From Terriglobus albidus (GTDB lineage: Bacteria > Acidobacteriota > Terriglobia > Terriglobales > Acidobacteriaceae): a DNA stretch of 64,000 nucleotides. Numbering within the stretch: the stretch's first letter is position 1; each line of letters starts with the position of its first letter. The position numbers were made by a program, and so were the translations under genes. The stretch is taken from NCBI RefSeq assembly GCF_025685425.1, contig NZ_JAGTAS010000055.1:171256-235255 (forward strand). The letters run 5' to 3'. The notes beneath the pieces are model-generated. The model ran no database searches and was not told the DNA's origin. It saw only the letters and a list, made by a program, of their open reading frames with translations. Of the stretch, positions 1 to 9,744 are shown in pieces.

Positions 1-1477
1 TTTCGATGTTCGCACGGGTAAGATTCGCTGGCAGTTTCACACGATTCCGCATCCCGGTGAGTTTGGCTACGATACCTGGCCAAAGGACGCGTGGAAGTAC
101 AGCGGCGCTGCCAACGATTGGGCCGGCCTCAGCATTGACCAGAAGCGCGGCATCGCCTTCGTTCCCCTCGGATCCGCTGCTCCTGATTTTTACGGCGGTG
201 ACCGTATTGGCGACGACCTTTTCGCCAACTCGCTTGTCGCGCTGGATGCGAATACCGGCAAGCGTCTATGGCACTACCAGTTTGTTCATCACGACATCTG
301 GGATCGTGACCTCAATGCTCCGCCCGCTCTGGTCACCATCAAACGCGACGGCAAGCTGATCGATGCCGTGGCCCAAACCACCAAGACCGGCCACGTGTTT
401 GTCTTCGATCGTGTAAGCGGAAAGCCGGTCTTTCCCATCGAAGAAAAGCCGTATCCCCGCAGCCAGATTCCAGGCGAAGTCACCGCGAAGACGCAGCCGT
501 TGCCCGTCGCACCTCCCGCATTCGCACGGCAAAGGATGACAGAGAAAGACATCACCAACCGGACACCTGAGGCCCACGAAGCCGTACTGCAGCGCTTCAA
601 AACGGTTTTGAGCGATGGACAGTATGCCCCTCAGACATTGGAAGGCACCATCCTGTTCCCCGGATCCGACGGCGGCCAGGAATGGGGTGGACCTGCGTTC
701 GACCCTGAGACAGGCTACCTCTACACCAACGCAAACGAAATGTCATGGATCGTCAAGCTGGCAAAGCGCCCTGCCCCCTCTGAGTTGAACAGCGGGAAAG
801 GGCTCTATGCAGCGCACTGCGCCAAGTGCCATAACAGTGACCTCTCCGGCAATCCACCAGATGTTCCAGCGCTTGCGAAGCTCGACCAGCGGCTGACGAA
901 CCGTGAAGTCGTCACCACCGTTCGCGGCGGCAACGGCAGAATGCCGGCCTTCCCGCAACTCAGTCCCCTTGAACTGAATGCAATCGCCGAATATGTCCTC
1001 AAAGGCAATGACAACATCGTCAGCGCCACGGCTCCCGCTTCGGAACAGCAATATATGCTGGGAAGCTCACTGCGTTTCCTGGACCCTGATGGCTATCCGG
1101 CCATTACACCTCCGTGGGGAACCCTTACCGCCATCGACTTGAATAAAGGGACGTTCGCCTGGCGGATTCCTCTTGGAGAGTACCCAGAACTCGCCGCCGA
1201 AGGATTGAAGAACACCGGTTCCGAGAACTATGGCGGGGGTGTCATCACTGCGGGCGGACTTTTCTTTATCGCAGCTACGAACTACGACAAAAAGTTCCGC
1301 GCCTTCGATAAAGCCACCGGAGAGCTTCTGTGGGAGACAACACTTCCTTTCGCAGGCAATGCGACGCCTTCCATTTATGAAGTGAATGGCAAAGAATACA
1401 TCGTAATCGCCGCGGGCGGCGGCAAGTCAGTTCATGAAGATTCCGGAGGAGTCTATGTCGCATTCTCCCTACCGTAG
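1..1477 (+). CDS. PQQ-dependent dehydrogenase with inserted cytochrome c domain, 5' end missing
   Basis: The reading frame is open from base 2 at the window edge to TAG at 1477 (491 codons), so the N-terminus lies outside. The protein is a periplasmic quinoprotein of the glucose/alcohol dehydrogenase type: a beta-propeller that oxidises an alcohol or sugar with PQQ and passes electrons to haem. Propeller-like repeats are visible ([39 protein letters not shown]). A haem c motif CAKCH at bases 818-832 lies in a segment of about 100 residues typical of an inserted c-type cytochrome domain, so catalysis and electron exit are joined in one chain. The substrate cannot be read from the sequence. The next gene on the same strand starts 129 bases downstream, so co-transcription is possible but unproven. 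Confidence 0.88.
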   Translation, partial: FDVRTGKIRWQFHTIPHPGEFGYDTWPKDAWKYSGAANDWAGLSIDQKRGIAFVPLGSAAPDFYGGDRIGDDLFANSLVALDANTGKRLWHYQFVHHDIWDRDLNAPPALVTIKRDGKLIDAVAQTTKTGHVFVFDRVSGKPVFPIEEKPYPRSQIPGEVTAKTQPLPVAPPAFARQRMTEKDITNRTPEAHEAVLQRFKTVLSDGQYAPQTLEGTILFPGSDGGQEWGGPAFDPETGYLYTNANEMSWIVKLAKRPAPSELNSGKGLYAAHCAKCHNSDLSGNPPDVPALAKLDQRLTNREVVTTVRGGNGRMPAFPQLSPLELNAIAEYVLKGNDNIVSATAPASEQQYMLGSSLRFLDPDGYPAITPPWGTLTAIDLNKGTFAWRIPLGEYPELAAEGLKNTGSENYGGGVITAGGLFFIAATNYDKKFRAFDKATGELLWETTLPFAGNATPSIYEVNGKEYIVIAAGGGKSVHEDSGGVYVAFSLP

Positions 1478-1605
1478 CGAATAGAAATTAGGCCATCGAA
1501 TCTCAGTCTAATTTTAGATTCAGTCAGTACTCTCTCCGTGACGCTCCAGCAGTCTCTGCTTTCTGCGTGAAAGCAGAGACATCGAGGGGCTCGGAGATTT
1601 CAGCG

Positions 1606-2610
1606 ATGAATTACTCACGGCGCCAGTTCAACAGGCTGGCTATATCAGGTATCTCTGCCGCAGCGGCAACATCGTTCGCCCCCGTCAGGGCCTTTGCCGC
1701 CCAAAAACCCAATTCAAAGTTCGGCGGAGTCCAGATCGGACTAAACACTGGCTTCAGCTATCACAACATGCCCAACGATGCCGTAACGGTGTTGAAGTAC
1801 CTGGTGCGTGACGGCATCAATGCCATCGAAATGCAAACGCCCACGCACGAAGATTGGGCTGGAGCTCCGCCGGCGCCACCACGGCCATATCCGGAAAGGA
1901 TCGGCGGCGAACAAGTCGGCGCACCGCCTCGTCCGCCTCTTACCGCCGAGCAACAGGCGGCCCGCAAAGCTTATCTCGAAGCCATGACTCGCTGGCGCAC
2001 CACCATGCCCGTCAGCAAGTATGCGGAGCTTCGTGCGATGTACAACGATGCCGGTGTCAGCTTCTATGCCTTCAAGCTTCCACTTGAAATGCGCATGCCC
2101 GACGCTGAATTCGACTATGCCTTTACAGCCGCAAAGACCCTAGGGTGCACTCAACTCACCATGGAGATGCCTGATGGCAACCCTGCATTGACAGCACGGG
2201 TCGGAAAGTTTGCCGAGAAATACAAACTGCCGGTCGGCTATCACGCTCACCTGCAGGCAAAGCCAACCACATGGGACGAAGCAATGGCTCAGTCAGCCTA
2301 CAACTGCATCAATCTCGATATCGGCCATTACGTCGCCGCCGGCAATCACGACACGCTGGAGTTCATCCGGAAAAATCACGCTCGCATCACCAGCCTTCAC
2401 ATCAAGGATCGCAAGTTCCCAGAGCGCGGCGGACAGAATGTTCCCTGGGGGGAGGGCGATACGCCCATCAAGGAAGTTCTTCAGTTGGTTAAGAAGAAAG
2501 GTTACGAGTTCCCGTGCACCATTGAGATGGAATACGCGCCTCCCGAAGGCTCAGACAGTGAAAAAGAGATCCTGAAGTCCCTGGCTTATGCCAAAGCCGC
2601 ACTCGCATAA
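1606..2610 (+). CDS. Tat-exported sugar phosphate isomerase/epimerase-like TIM barrel
   Basis: 334 residues from ATG 1606, preceded by GGAG at 1593-1596. An upstream GTG at 1567 would bury the signal peptide, so it is rejected. The N-terminus MNYSRRQFNRLAIS is a twin-arginine signal followed by an Ala-rich hydrophobic core. The rest matches xylose-isomerase-like TIM barrels of the IolE/sugar-epimerase type. Metal-ligand-like segments are LTMEMPDGN, the YHAHLQ strand, CINLDIGHYVAAG, SLHIKDRKFP and CTIEMEYAP, in the usual order of a divalent metal site. An Ala/Pro-rich insert near residue 80-120 is unusual for the family. Such secreted acidobacterial and Planctomycetes proteins are generally annotated as sugar phosphate isomerase/epimerase without a proven substrate. 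Confidence 0.85.
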   Translation: MNYSRRQFNRLAISGISAAAATSFAPVRAFAAQKPNSKFGGVQIGLNTGFSYHNMPNDAVTVLKYLVRDGINAIEMQTPTHEDWAGAPPAPPRPYPERIGGEQVGAPPRPPLTAEQQAARKAYLEAMTRWRTTMPVSKYAELRAMYNDAGVSFYAFKLPLEMRMPDAEFDYAFTAAKTLGCTQLTMEMPDGNPALTARVGKFAEKYKLPVGYHAHLQAKPTTWDEAMAQSAYNCINLDIGHYVAAGNHDTLEFIRKNHARITSLHIKDRKFPERGGQNVPWGEGDTPIKEVLQLVKKKGYEFPCTIEMEYAPPEGSDSEKEILKSLAYAKAALA

Positions 2611-2695
2611 GCCAATTCGCTCTCTATCGTCTCCCAAAACGCTAACCCTTTATCCACGAATCCGCTTTTGCGGAAACACCTCAAGGAGAGTTCCT

Positions 2696-3457
2696 TTGAA
2701 CCGCACGCTTGCCGTCCTTGCCTTCGCACTGACTATTCCTGTATTCGCAGCCCATGCTCAAGCACCCACCTCCAAGCCTGCAATGTTGAAGAAATTGAAG
2801 TTCCTTACCGATGCGGAAACCGACCCCTCCAAGATTCTCCCCCCTCCGGCCGCGGACGGTTCAGAAGCACAACAAAAAGAAATGAAGGAGGTGAAGGCCC
2901 TCATCCACAATCGTTCGAAGGAACGCCATGATCAGGCAATCTGGGATGCGCGGAATGAAAACCCATCGCCCTTCATCACTGTCCTTGGACCGGAGCTCGA
3001 TCTGGCGAAACTGCCGGCGACGAAGAAGCTTCTCGACGATGTATTGAACGAACAGAACGTGGCGACCAGCCACGCCAAAGACTACTTCAAGCGCAAGTTC
3101 CCACTCTCCGCTGCCGACGACAATGATACGTTTGCAGACTGGACCTGCGACGTGACCGCGCGCAAGCCCGCTGCGCTGCCTCTGCGTTCCTACCCCAGCG
3201 GCCATGCCACCATGGGATTCACGCTCGGCGTTGTCCTGTCAGACCTCGTTCCCGAAAAGTCGCAGGCGCTTCTAGCTCGTTCAGCCACCTATGCTTATAG
3301 CCGCGAGGTCTGCGGAGACCACTATCATTCGGATACGCAAGCTGGCCAGGTATTGGGCACTGTACTTGGCTTCAAGTTGCTGAAGAACGAAGCCCTGAGG
3401 CCCGAGATCGAAGCTGCCCGCGCAGAATTGCAGGCAGCGACAAAGGGAGCGAAGTAG
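2696..3457 (+). CDS. secreted PAP2-family class A acid phosphatase
   Basis: The start is taken as TTG 2696: AGGAG at 2684-2688 sits just upstream and the product (253 aa) then begins with a clean Sec signal peptide, MNRTLAVLAFALTIP to AHAQA. The frame is open further upstream to 2588, overlapping the previous gene, but that stretch has no signal. Class A non-specific acid phosphatase motifs are present: PSGH at residues 167-170 and SRx5Hx3D at 202-213 (SREVCGDHYHSD). The first motif, normally Kx6RP, reads KDYFKRKFP from residue 128, so the Arg is replaced by Phe. A periplasmic phosphomonoesterase is likely, with possibly altered substrate binding. A bidirectional hairpin follows. Confidence 0.87.
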   Translation: MNRTLAVLAFALTIPVFAAHAQAPTSKPAMLKKLKFLTDAETDPSKILPPPAADGSEAQQKEMKEVKALIHNRSKERHDQAIWDARNENPSPFITVLGPELDLAKLPATKKLLDDVLNEQNVATSHAKDYFKRKFPLSAADDNDTFADWTCDVTARKPAALPLRSYPSGHATMGFTLGVVLSDLVPEKSQALLARSATYAYSREVCGDHYHSDTQAGQVLGTVLGFKLLKNEALRPEIEAARAELQAATKGAK

Positions 3458-3475
3458 GCATCCTGGAACACATCA

Positions 3476-3513
3476 AAAAGCGGAGACTCACCCTAGAGTG
3501 AGTCTCCGCTTTT
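3476..3513. terminator. bidirectional hairpin terminator between convergent genes
   Basis: Perfect 16-bp inverted repeat: arm AAAAGCGGAGACTCAC at 3476-3491, loop CCTAGA, arm 3498-3513. The A-run on one side and T-run on the other suit termination in both directions, for the PAP2 phosphatase (+) and the beta-propeller gene (-). Confidence 0.93.
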
Positions 3514-3520
3514 GTTTGGC

Positions 3521-4537
3521 CTAGTGTGCTGATTCTGCTTCGATACGCAACAGAGTAAAGGTTCCAGGCAGCACAGGCTTCTTGGCCTTGCTTCCCTCGG
3601 GTACTGTTCCAAATTTCGCTGAAGCGACAAAGACCGTGTGGTTGCCGGCGTCCAGGCCCATGTTCCGCGAGCCAGCTGCCGTTGCTAGGTTCTGGACGAC
3701 TCGATACTGATCTGCACCATCCTGGTGGATTACCGTCAAGGTCCCATCGGCATTCGCAGCAAATGCATCATGCGTTCCCGCGTCATAGCCAACGCCGTCG
3801 ACTCCGGCTCCAATTAGAGCGCTCGCAACGACTTTCCCCGCCTTGTAGTCAGATACGGCCATCACACCGCTGCGGCAACCGCTGAAGAGGCGATGGTTCT
3901 TCATGTCGATCGCCATGGCAACCGGCTGCTTGCAACCATCCGTCGACCAGCGGCGCGTCACCGTCAGGGACTTTGTGTCGATTTCGACAACCTCATTCGT
4001 GTCGACCAGGTTGGCATAGACCTTCCCGTCTCCCGCAGAGACGCCATATTCCGGCTTTCCTCCCAGCGGGATATTCGTAACCAGCTTGCCGGTTGTTGCG
4101 TCAATCACCGTGGAGGAATGAGCATCGCCATTCAAGGTAAAGACACGATCCGATACGTTGTCGAATAGGATGGCATCGGCGTCGTCAGCCGCCTGCACAC
4201 GTTCCGTTACCTTCAGCGTCTTCAGGTCGAAGATCATCACGGCCTGATCGTTTCCTGCCGTAGCAAACCCCTTACCGCTCTTATGTGAGATCGCAGTGCC
4301 ATGCGCACCGTTGATGCCGGTCACTTCGCCGATCAGCTTTCCGCTGTTCTCGTCCACGACCATCAGGCGGTTTTGGCGAGCGATGTAGATGCGATGGTCT
4401 GTTGTATCCGGAACAATGTAGTCCCAGCCTCCATCTCCGCCAAGCAAATACGACTGAGAGATCTTGTAGTGCGCTGGGGACTGCGCGAACAGACTGCCTG
4501 CAATAGAGAGGGTAAAGAGAAGTGATTTGAAACGCAT
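3521..4537 (-). CDS. secreted YVTN/YncE-like beta-propeller protein
   Basis: 338 residues from ATG at 4537, chosen because AGGAG (plus-strand CTCCT at 4542-4546) lies just upstream and the protein then starts with a signal peptide (MRFKSLLFTLSIAGSLFA). Propeller blades of about 40 residues recur: RLMVVDENSGKLIGEV, VMIFDLKTLKVTERV, STVIDATTGKLVTNI, VVEIDTKSLTVTRRW. This is the YVTN-repeat fold, probably seven blades. No catalytic residues are evident, so a binding or scaffold role is likely. The gene lies 99 bases downstream of the TonB receptor on the same strand and may be co-expressed with it; such pairs are common in acidobacterial outer-membrane loci. Confidence 0.8.
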   Translation of the reverse strand: MRFKSLLFTLSIAGSLFAQSPAHYKISQSYLLGGDGGWDYIVPDTTDHRIYIARQNRLMVVDENSGKLIGEVTGINGAHGTAISHKSGKGFATAGNDQAVMIFDLKTLKVTERVQAADDADAILFDNVSDRVFTLNGDAHSSTVIDATTGKLVTNIPLGGKPEYGVSAGDGKVYANLVDTNEVVEIDTKSLTVTRRWSTDGCKQPVAMAIDMKNHRLFSGCRSGVMAVSDYKAGKVVASALIGAGVDGVGYDAGTHDAFAANADGTLTVIHQDGADQYRVVQNLATAAGSRNMGLDAGNHTVFVASAKFGTVPEGSKAKKPVLPGTFTLLRIEAESAH

Positions 4538-4636
4538 AGTGCTCCTTGGGTTGACGAACGTTAAACCTGACAAAATCCATAGACCCAACCGATGTTTCGG
4601 CTGGGTCCATGGAATCTGCCACATACTGCTTCTTTC

Positions 4637-7600
4637 TTAGAACGCGATCTTGAGTGCGAACTGAATCTGACGAGCCGGTAGCGTGCTGGTGATTTTGCCA
4701 AACGAAGAGTTGGCGCGATCGCCGTTCGCCGGAGAGAAGTTGGTCTTGTTGAATGCGTTGAAGAATTCGGTTCTGAACTGCAGGTACTGCCCTTCCCGAA
4801 GTAACGGGAACTCTTTCTTCAAGCCGAGATCGAGGTTGTAGTAGTTGTTGCTGCGTCCGATGTTGCGAGCGGCGTTTCCATATGGATGGCTCACATCGGT
4901 CGGTACAGTAACGGTGCTGGGATTGAAGTACTGTGTGATCGTCCGTTGCCCCTTCGGCATCATCGGATCACCCGATACATTCGGCCGGTAGATTGCAGAA
5001 TTCTTGCTTCCATCCGTTGCAAGAAAAGCTGCACTGGGCGTGTAGGTAAGGTTGATCGGCTGTCCGCTGGTCATGGTGTTGATACCGGTCAGGGTCCATC
5101 CACCGGCAATCGCATTCACCAGCATTGGCGAACCGCCACCGAAATGGCGCCCGTGGCCGTACGGAAGATCGAACACAAACGAAGTCGTGTTGTTCAGGGG
5201 TTGATCATACCCTGACACGCCGCGAGACGAGGCAATATCGTAGATATTGACCGACTGCTGGTCTCCATTTGCCATCTCCAGTGCACCGGAAGCACTGTCC
5301 ATCGCCTTGGACCAGGTGAACGAGTTCAATAATGAGAGTCCATTCGAGTAACGCTTCTCTACCTTGAACTGCAGCGCGTTGTAATTGGCAAAGCCGGCAC
5401 TCAGGTTTGAGTCAATGTAGTCAAACTTGGCGTTCGGTCTGCGAGCCTTCACCGAAAGGTTTTGCCCCGTTTTGTTTGGCAATGCCTGATTCAGGTCGCC
5501 CGTGACCCATAGGGCTACCGTGTGGTTCCCCACATAGGCCAGATCGGCCATCATGTTCCATGGAAGCTCACGCTGCAGGCTCAAGTGCCAATTCTGGACA
5601 TACGGAGTGCGGATGTTCGGATCGATGTAGACGGTCTTCGTCGTCACCGTCGAGAAGTTCGAGGGCGAAGTGAAGCCATCCGGATATCCCATCTCCGTCG
5701 GGCGGAAGCAGGAGGTGATTGCCGATGTAGCTGTGCATAGTGGCGAAGAAGGCGTCTGTGTGATCTGCGAGTTCACCACAAACGGTCCATTGTAAGCCAG
5801 GTAGCTATCGCCGCCCTGGCGCAGGAAAAGTACGTAGCTGATGCCGTATCCGGCACGCACCGCAGTCTTAGGCGTCAGGCTATACGCGACGCCGGCACGC
5901 GAAGCCCAGTTTTTGTATGAAGGATTTACCAGGGTGCGGTTCTTCAGTGAACCACCTTTCGCATATACCAGCGAATTGCTCGCCGGATCGAAGTTCGCCA
6001 TGCGGTTGTCGCGCTCATACTGCGGGGTCGCAAACTCATAACGAATCCCGAGGTTGAGCGTCAAACGCGGCGACACCTTCCAATCGTCCTGCAGGTATCC
6101 AAAGTCCATCCACTGGCGCAGGTTTGCAGTCGTGTATGTCGAAAGCTGATAGGTCGAACGCGCGCCAAAGAGAAAGTCCGCCAGGTTATAGACCGAATTG
6201 CTCTTCGTCGGTGTAGGGTTGCTGAACTGGCCGGTATAGATGTCCTGACCATAAGCAGGATTGAAGTCATCCATATATGTATGGATTGCCTGGTACTCGT
6301 AGCCAACCTTAAGCGTGTGGCGGCTCAGAATCTTGGAGTAGTTGGCCTTTGGGTTGAAGACCATGGGATTCTGCCACTGCGGACTGGTGTAGTCGCGCCC
6401 ATAGGATGCGTATCCGGAGACATTTTGCGTGTTCAGACCACCGGTCAGCGCCTTGTCTGTCGGCAGACCAGAGATTCCGTAGAGGTCCAGCATACTCGGA
6501 CCGCCATCAAGCGTTGCCGGGGTCTTCCCAGCCGAGGTATTCGACATCCCGAAACGCACGTCCAGATAGGAACTCGGGTTGATGGCCCAGGTCAGGCCGG
6601 TAGCCGTCTGCCAGTTATTGGCATAGGAGACGATACCCGCGCCTTGACCGGATGGCCCCGGAATATTGTTGTTCGGCGCAGCCAGCTGGTTATACACGCG
6701 ATAGCTGTACCGCTCGAAGAATGTGATCTTTTTCGTTAGATAGTGATCGTAGCGAATGTTCGCCTTGTTATCGTTGTCCGTCGCGGGAAGCAGCGCCTGG
6801 TAGTTTGAAGTGTTGCCGGAAAGATTCGGCGCGGGCAGAGCAGCAAATACGGTTCTGCCAAACTTCGTGATGGCCGACGCCGGAATCGTACCGTTGGCAT
6901 ACACGGCTCCGCTGTATGGATTCACCACAGGAAGGCTGCTGCCAAAGATTCCGTTTCTCTGGTCCAACGTCGGAACACTGCCGAAGCTGAGGGCGCGCTG
7001 AAGACGCCGCAGGCCCTCATAATCCGCGAACAGAAAGAGCTTGTCCCTCTTGATCGGTCCGCCGGCTGCCGCTCCAAACTGGTTCTGGATGTAGACAGGC
7101 TTCTTGCCTCCCGTCGGCTTGAAGTATCCAGGTGCATTCAGAGTTGTGTTCCGCAGAAACTCCCAGATCGTACCGTGAAACTGGTTGCCGCCGTTCTTGT
7201 ATACGGCATTGATCACTGCACCGCCAACGTGCCCATATTCGGCACTGTAGTTGTCGGTGATGACCCGGAACTCCTGCAATGCGTCAGGAGAGACCTGGAT
7301 GACCTGGTTGGAAAGGCCCTGATTTGAGGTTCCGTAGGCGTTGTTATCCAGCCCATCGAGCACAAAGTTATTGAACTGACTGCGCAGTCCATTCACATTA
7401 AATGATGCTTCGCGCTTTGCAAGTCCATAGGCATTACGAACTCCCGGGGCAAGCAACGCCAGCGACCCGGTCGATCTTCCGTTCAGGGGGAGTTCCACAA
7501 TCTTTTCATTGCTGATCACTTCGCCGCGATCGCTGGATTCTGTCTGAAGAAGCGTCGCGGCCCATTTCACTTCAACAACCTGGCTCGCATCTCCTACCTG

Positions 7601-7948
7601 CAGTGCTAAATTGACCCGCTGTCGCTCACCGGCGTCAACGCGGAAGCCGTCGCTCTGGGCGGACTTGAATCCCGAGGCGTCTACATTGACGCGGTACTTT
7701 CCGACATGAACCTCAAGAAACTGGTAGTCCCCTTTGGAATCTGTTGTAACTTGTTGCACTACTCCTGTATCGATATTCAGAAGACTCACCCGCGCTTGCT
7801 GCACAACTGCGCCATTGGGATCTGAGATCGTTCCCAGGACAGCCGCGTTCTCAAACTGTCCAAAACAGAAGGTCACCTGTGAGAATAAGGCCGCCATGAA
7901 GAGAGCAGCACAAAGTGCACCGGAAAAGCGTCCATAATTTGTCTTCAT
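4637..7948 (-). CDS. TonB-dependent receptor (Oar-like) with carboxypeptidase-regulatory-like N-terminus
   Basis: 1,103 residues from ATG 7948; an alternative TTG at 7981 adds 11 residues before the signal peptide and has no better ribosome site. After the signal (ALFMAALFSQVTFCFG) comes a carboxypeptidase-regulatory-like Ig domain (GTISDPNGAVVQQARVSLLN, DYQFLEVHVGKYRVNVDASG, about residues 35-110). The plug follows (SNEKIVELPLNGRSTGSLAL to QEFRVITDNYSAEYGHVGG), then a long barrel with many aromatic-rich strands. The C-terminal strand ends RQIQFALKIAF, with the terminal Phe typical of outer-membrane barrels. No TonB box could be pinned down. This is the large acidobacterial receptor type thought to import plant-polymer oligomers; the ligand is unknown. 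Confidence 0.92.
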   Translation of the reverse strand: MKTNYGRFSGALCAALFMAALFSQVTFCFGQFENAAVLGTISDPNGAVVQQARVSLLNIDTGVVQQVTTDSKGDYQFLEVHVGKYRVNVDASGFKSAQSDGFRVDAGERQRVNLALQVGDASQVVEVKWAATLLQTESSDRGEVISNEKIVELPLNGRSTGSLALLAPGVRNAYGLAKREASFNVNGLRSQFNNFVLDGLDNNAYGTSNQGLSNQVIQVSPDALQEFRVITDNYSAEYGHVGGAVINAVYKNGGNQFHGTIWEFLRNTTLNAPGYFKPTGGKKPVYIQNQFGAAAGGPIKRDKLFLFADYEGLRRLQRALSFGSVPTLDQRNGIFGSSLPVVNPYSGAVYANGTIPASAITKFGRTVFAALPAPNLSGNTSNYQALLPATDNDNKANIRYDHYLTKKITFFERYSYRVYNQLAAPNNNIPGPSGQGAGIVSYANNWQTATGLTWAINPSSYLDVRFGMSNTSAGKTPATLDGGPSMLDLYGISGLPTDKALTGGLNTQNVSGYASYGRDYTSPQWQNPMVFNPKANYSKILSRHTLKVGYEYQAIHTYMDDFNPAYGQDIYTGQFSNPTPTKSNSVYNLADFLFGARSTYQLSTYTTANLRQWMDFGYLQDDWKVSPRLTLNLGIRYEFATPQYERDNRMANFDPASNSLVYAKGGSLKNRTLVNPSYKNWASRAGVAYSLTPKTAVRAGYGISYVLFLRQGGDSYLAYNGPFVVNSQITQTPSSPLCTATSAITSCFRPTEMGYPDGFTSPSNFSTVTTKTVYIDPNIRTPYVQNWHLSLQRELPWNMMADLAYVGNHTVALWVTGDLNQALPNKTGQNLSVKARRPNAKFDYIDSNLSAGFANYNALQFKVEKRYSNGLSLLNSFTWSKAMDSASGALEMANGDQQSVNIYDIASSRGVSGYDQPLNNTTSFVFDLPYGHGRHFGGGSPMLVNAIAGGWTLTGINTMTSGQPINLTYTPSAAFLATDGSKNSAIYRPNVSGDPMMPKGQRTITQYFNPSTVTVPTDVSHPYGNAARNIGRSNNYYNLDLGLKKEFPLLREGQYLQFRTEFFNAFNKTNFSPANGDRANSSFGKITSTLPARQIQFALKIAF

Positions 7949-8669
7949 GGCCCGGATTGAACCAAGCAACTCTGAAGACAATCTAAGGAAGCGAGCGTGT
8001 CACGCGAAATTAACCCAGGAGAGGCAGTTCACGGGCCGCCCAAATGCCCACTATCGCTCTCACGAATACCTCCTCGGATTCCATAACAACGCATTTGAGA
8101 TGCGGAGCCTTCCTTCAATTCATCTTAGATAAAGACTCTCTAAAGGAAGGAGAGAAGGAGGTTTGCCAAGGAAAATGCCCTCAGAATAGTGCAATTGGAT
8201 CGGCTTGCAGCCCAAACGAAGCGGGCCATTCCGACCCGGTTACCAAGGATTAAGGCATGGAAGGTACCGCTGTCCTCGCGCCCAGCAACTGGGGCTGATA
8301 TCTTGATCGCACCCCCCGAGACTAGAACGAGGTATTGCGGATGGATCTGTATATCCCACGCAATTTTGAGTTACGGATCATTCACGACTCTAAAAAATCT
8401 GAAGTCAATACGGTTCACTGCACGGTATTGCCGAAGTCCCATGGAGGCAGTCGTCAGCTCTCAACACCTTCCTCTCCGGAGGGTGTTCTTATGTCGATGC
8501 GTTTCCGGTAAGGAAAGTAAGGTGGATCCAATATAGATTCACTAAGCTCGCTCGCGGTGGTGGCTACGAGATTTAGCGAGGAACCAATTAGGGACAATAA
8601 AGATCGCGTAGAGTTAAGTTGTTTTTAGTTGAGGTTTTCTCTAAGCGTTGGATGATTTCGAAAGCGCGC
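7949..8669. other. 720-bp non-coding region with no convincing gene
   Basis: The stretch separates the minus-strand TonB receptor gene from the end of the FNT transporter gene, so it should contain the receptor promoter. Short frames exist (for example a 57-codon frame from 8340), but none combines a good ribosome site with a recognisable product. A C-rich/G-rich imperfect hairpin lies near 8462-8486 (AACACC and GGTGTT arms). I see no tRNA, repeat copy or operator shared with the rest of the window. Confidence 0.6.
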
Positions 8670-9530
8670 TTATAGTTCGGCTCCCTCCGCCGCATGCTTT
8701 TGCGCATCTTCGGCGATCGCCTTTTCCCCCGCTTTATCAGAGATCACCTGACCATATTCAAGCAGGGTGACGATAAGAACCCCGCCGCAAACGTTGCCGG
8801 CGACGGCCAATGCCATCCATCGGATGTAACCAGTCCATGCAATCTGCTTTGTCAGAAGCGCTGTGATCACTTCCCCACTCCCCGCGATGCAGTGTGCGAA
8901 GTGTCCAAGACCGATCACGAAGGTGAGTGCCCAGATGACGATCACCGATCCGCTGATTGAATGGGATGCCGAAACCAACCAAGCGACCGTGGCGATCATC
9001 CAGCCTGCCAGCACCGCGCTCCAGAAGATCGAAGACGATGGCCTTTGCGCAGACTCGATACCTATGTGAGCCAGCTCAGAAAGAAATTCCGGCTTGAGGG
9101 CGGACGTTCTAGCGACAAGCAACGCAAACACACCCGCACCAACTATGTTGGCAGTAAGAACAATTGCCCACAGCCTTAGAGTGTGCCCGAAATATTTACG
9201 CTCAGCGAGGGAGAGCGCCACGGGATAGAGAGTGTTCTCCGTAAACAGTTGGGCTCGACCGAGAATGACAACCATGAAGCCCAAAGGATAGAACATCTGA
9301 GCGATGTAGTGGGAGGCTTGGGAGGGACCTAGCAGGGCTGTTGAGATGGCAACTCCGAGGCCAGACAGCCCCATAAACATGCCACCTGCGAGACCTGAAA
9401 TCGCCAGAGAGAGCCACGACCGCTTCAGCTCATCGCGCGCATTGGCGGCAACTTCAACGTAAATCTCCTTTGCACTGGGCCGGGAAAGTTCATTCTGCGC
9501 TCCCGAACTGTTATTGTGTTCATCACCCAT
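8670..9530 (-). CDS. formate/nitrite transporter (FNT) family protein, YfdC-like
   Basis: 286 residues from ATG 9530, which has AGGTG a few bases upstream; an in-frame start at 9569 would read through the hairpin described below. A soluble N-terminus of about 45 residues precedes six predicted membrane helices (LAISGLAGGMFMGLSGLG, MFYPLGFMVVILGRAQLF, LRLWAIVLTANIVGAGVFAL, FWSAVLAGWMIATVAWLVS, VIVIWALTFVIGLGHFAHC, MALAVAGNVCGGVLIVTLL). The FNT fold is supported by GRAQLFTENT and by the half-helix glycines. The charged tail KAGEKAIAEDAQKHA is cytoplasmic. The family carries small monovalent anions; the YfdC-like branch has no firmly established substrate. The gene stands alone. Confidence 0.88.
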   Translation of the reverse strand: MGDEHNNSSGAQNELSRPSAKEIYVEVAANARDELKRSWLSLAISGLAGGMFMGLSGLGVAISTALLGPSQASHYIAQMFYPLGFMVVILGRAQLFTENTLYPVALSLAERKYFGHTLRLWAIVLTANIVGAGVFALLVARTSALKPEFLSELAHIGIESAQRPSSSIFWSAVLAGWMIATVAWLVSASHSISGSVIVIWALTFVIGLGHFAHCIAGSGEVITALLTKQIAWTGYIRWMALAVAGNVCGGVLIVTLLEYGQVISDKAGEKAIAEDAQKHAAEGAEL

Positions 9531-9531
9531 G

Positions 9532-9557
9532 TCAGCACCTCGATATTCAGGTGCTGA
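9532..9557 (-). promoter_or_regulatory. inverted repeat covering the ribosome-binding site of the FNT gene
   Basis: Perfect 9-bp arms TCAGCACCT (9532-9540) and AGGTGCTGA (9549-9557) flank an 8-base spacer, ending one base before the start codon at 9530. In the mRNA the 3' arm contains the Shine-Dalgarno AGGTG, so a folded leader would hide it. It could equally be a DNA operator; the sequence does not decide. Confidence 0.6.
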
Positions 9558-9744
9558 GATGCGGCACACATCGATGCGGATCGCCTCGCGATGCCACGGT
9601 CTTGCACCTTCGCATCGGCTTCATCGAGTCGTACGATTCCGAACCGATGACGAAGACGCCCTGGGCTCCGGGTCCATAGTGGACACGACGGGCACGCCAT
9701 AGTTTCCGGCTTTATGCTGTAGGGAAGCTTTTGGATCTAAGAGA

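Noticed and set aside
8340..8513. 57-codon frame starting MDLYIPRNFELRIIH
   Set aside because: GAGG is 13 bases from the ATG, composition changes midway and no family is recognisable; left as non-coding.
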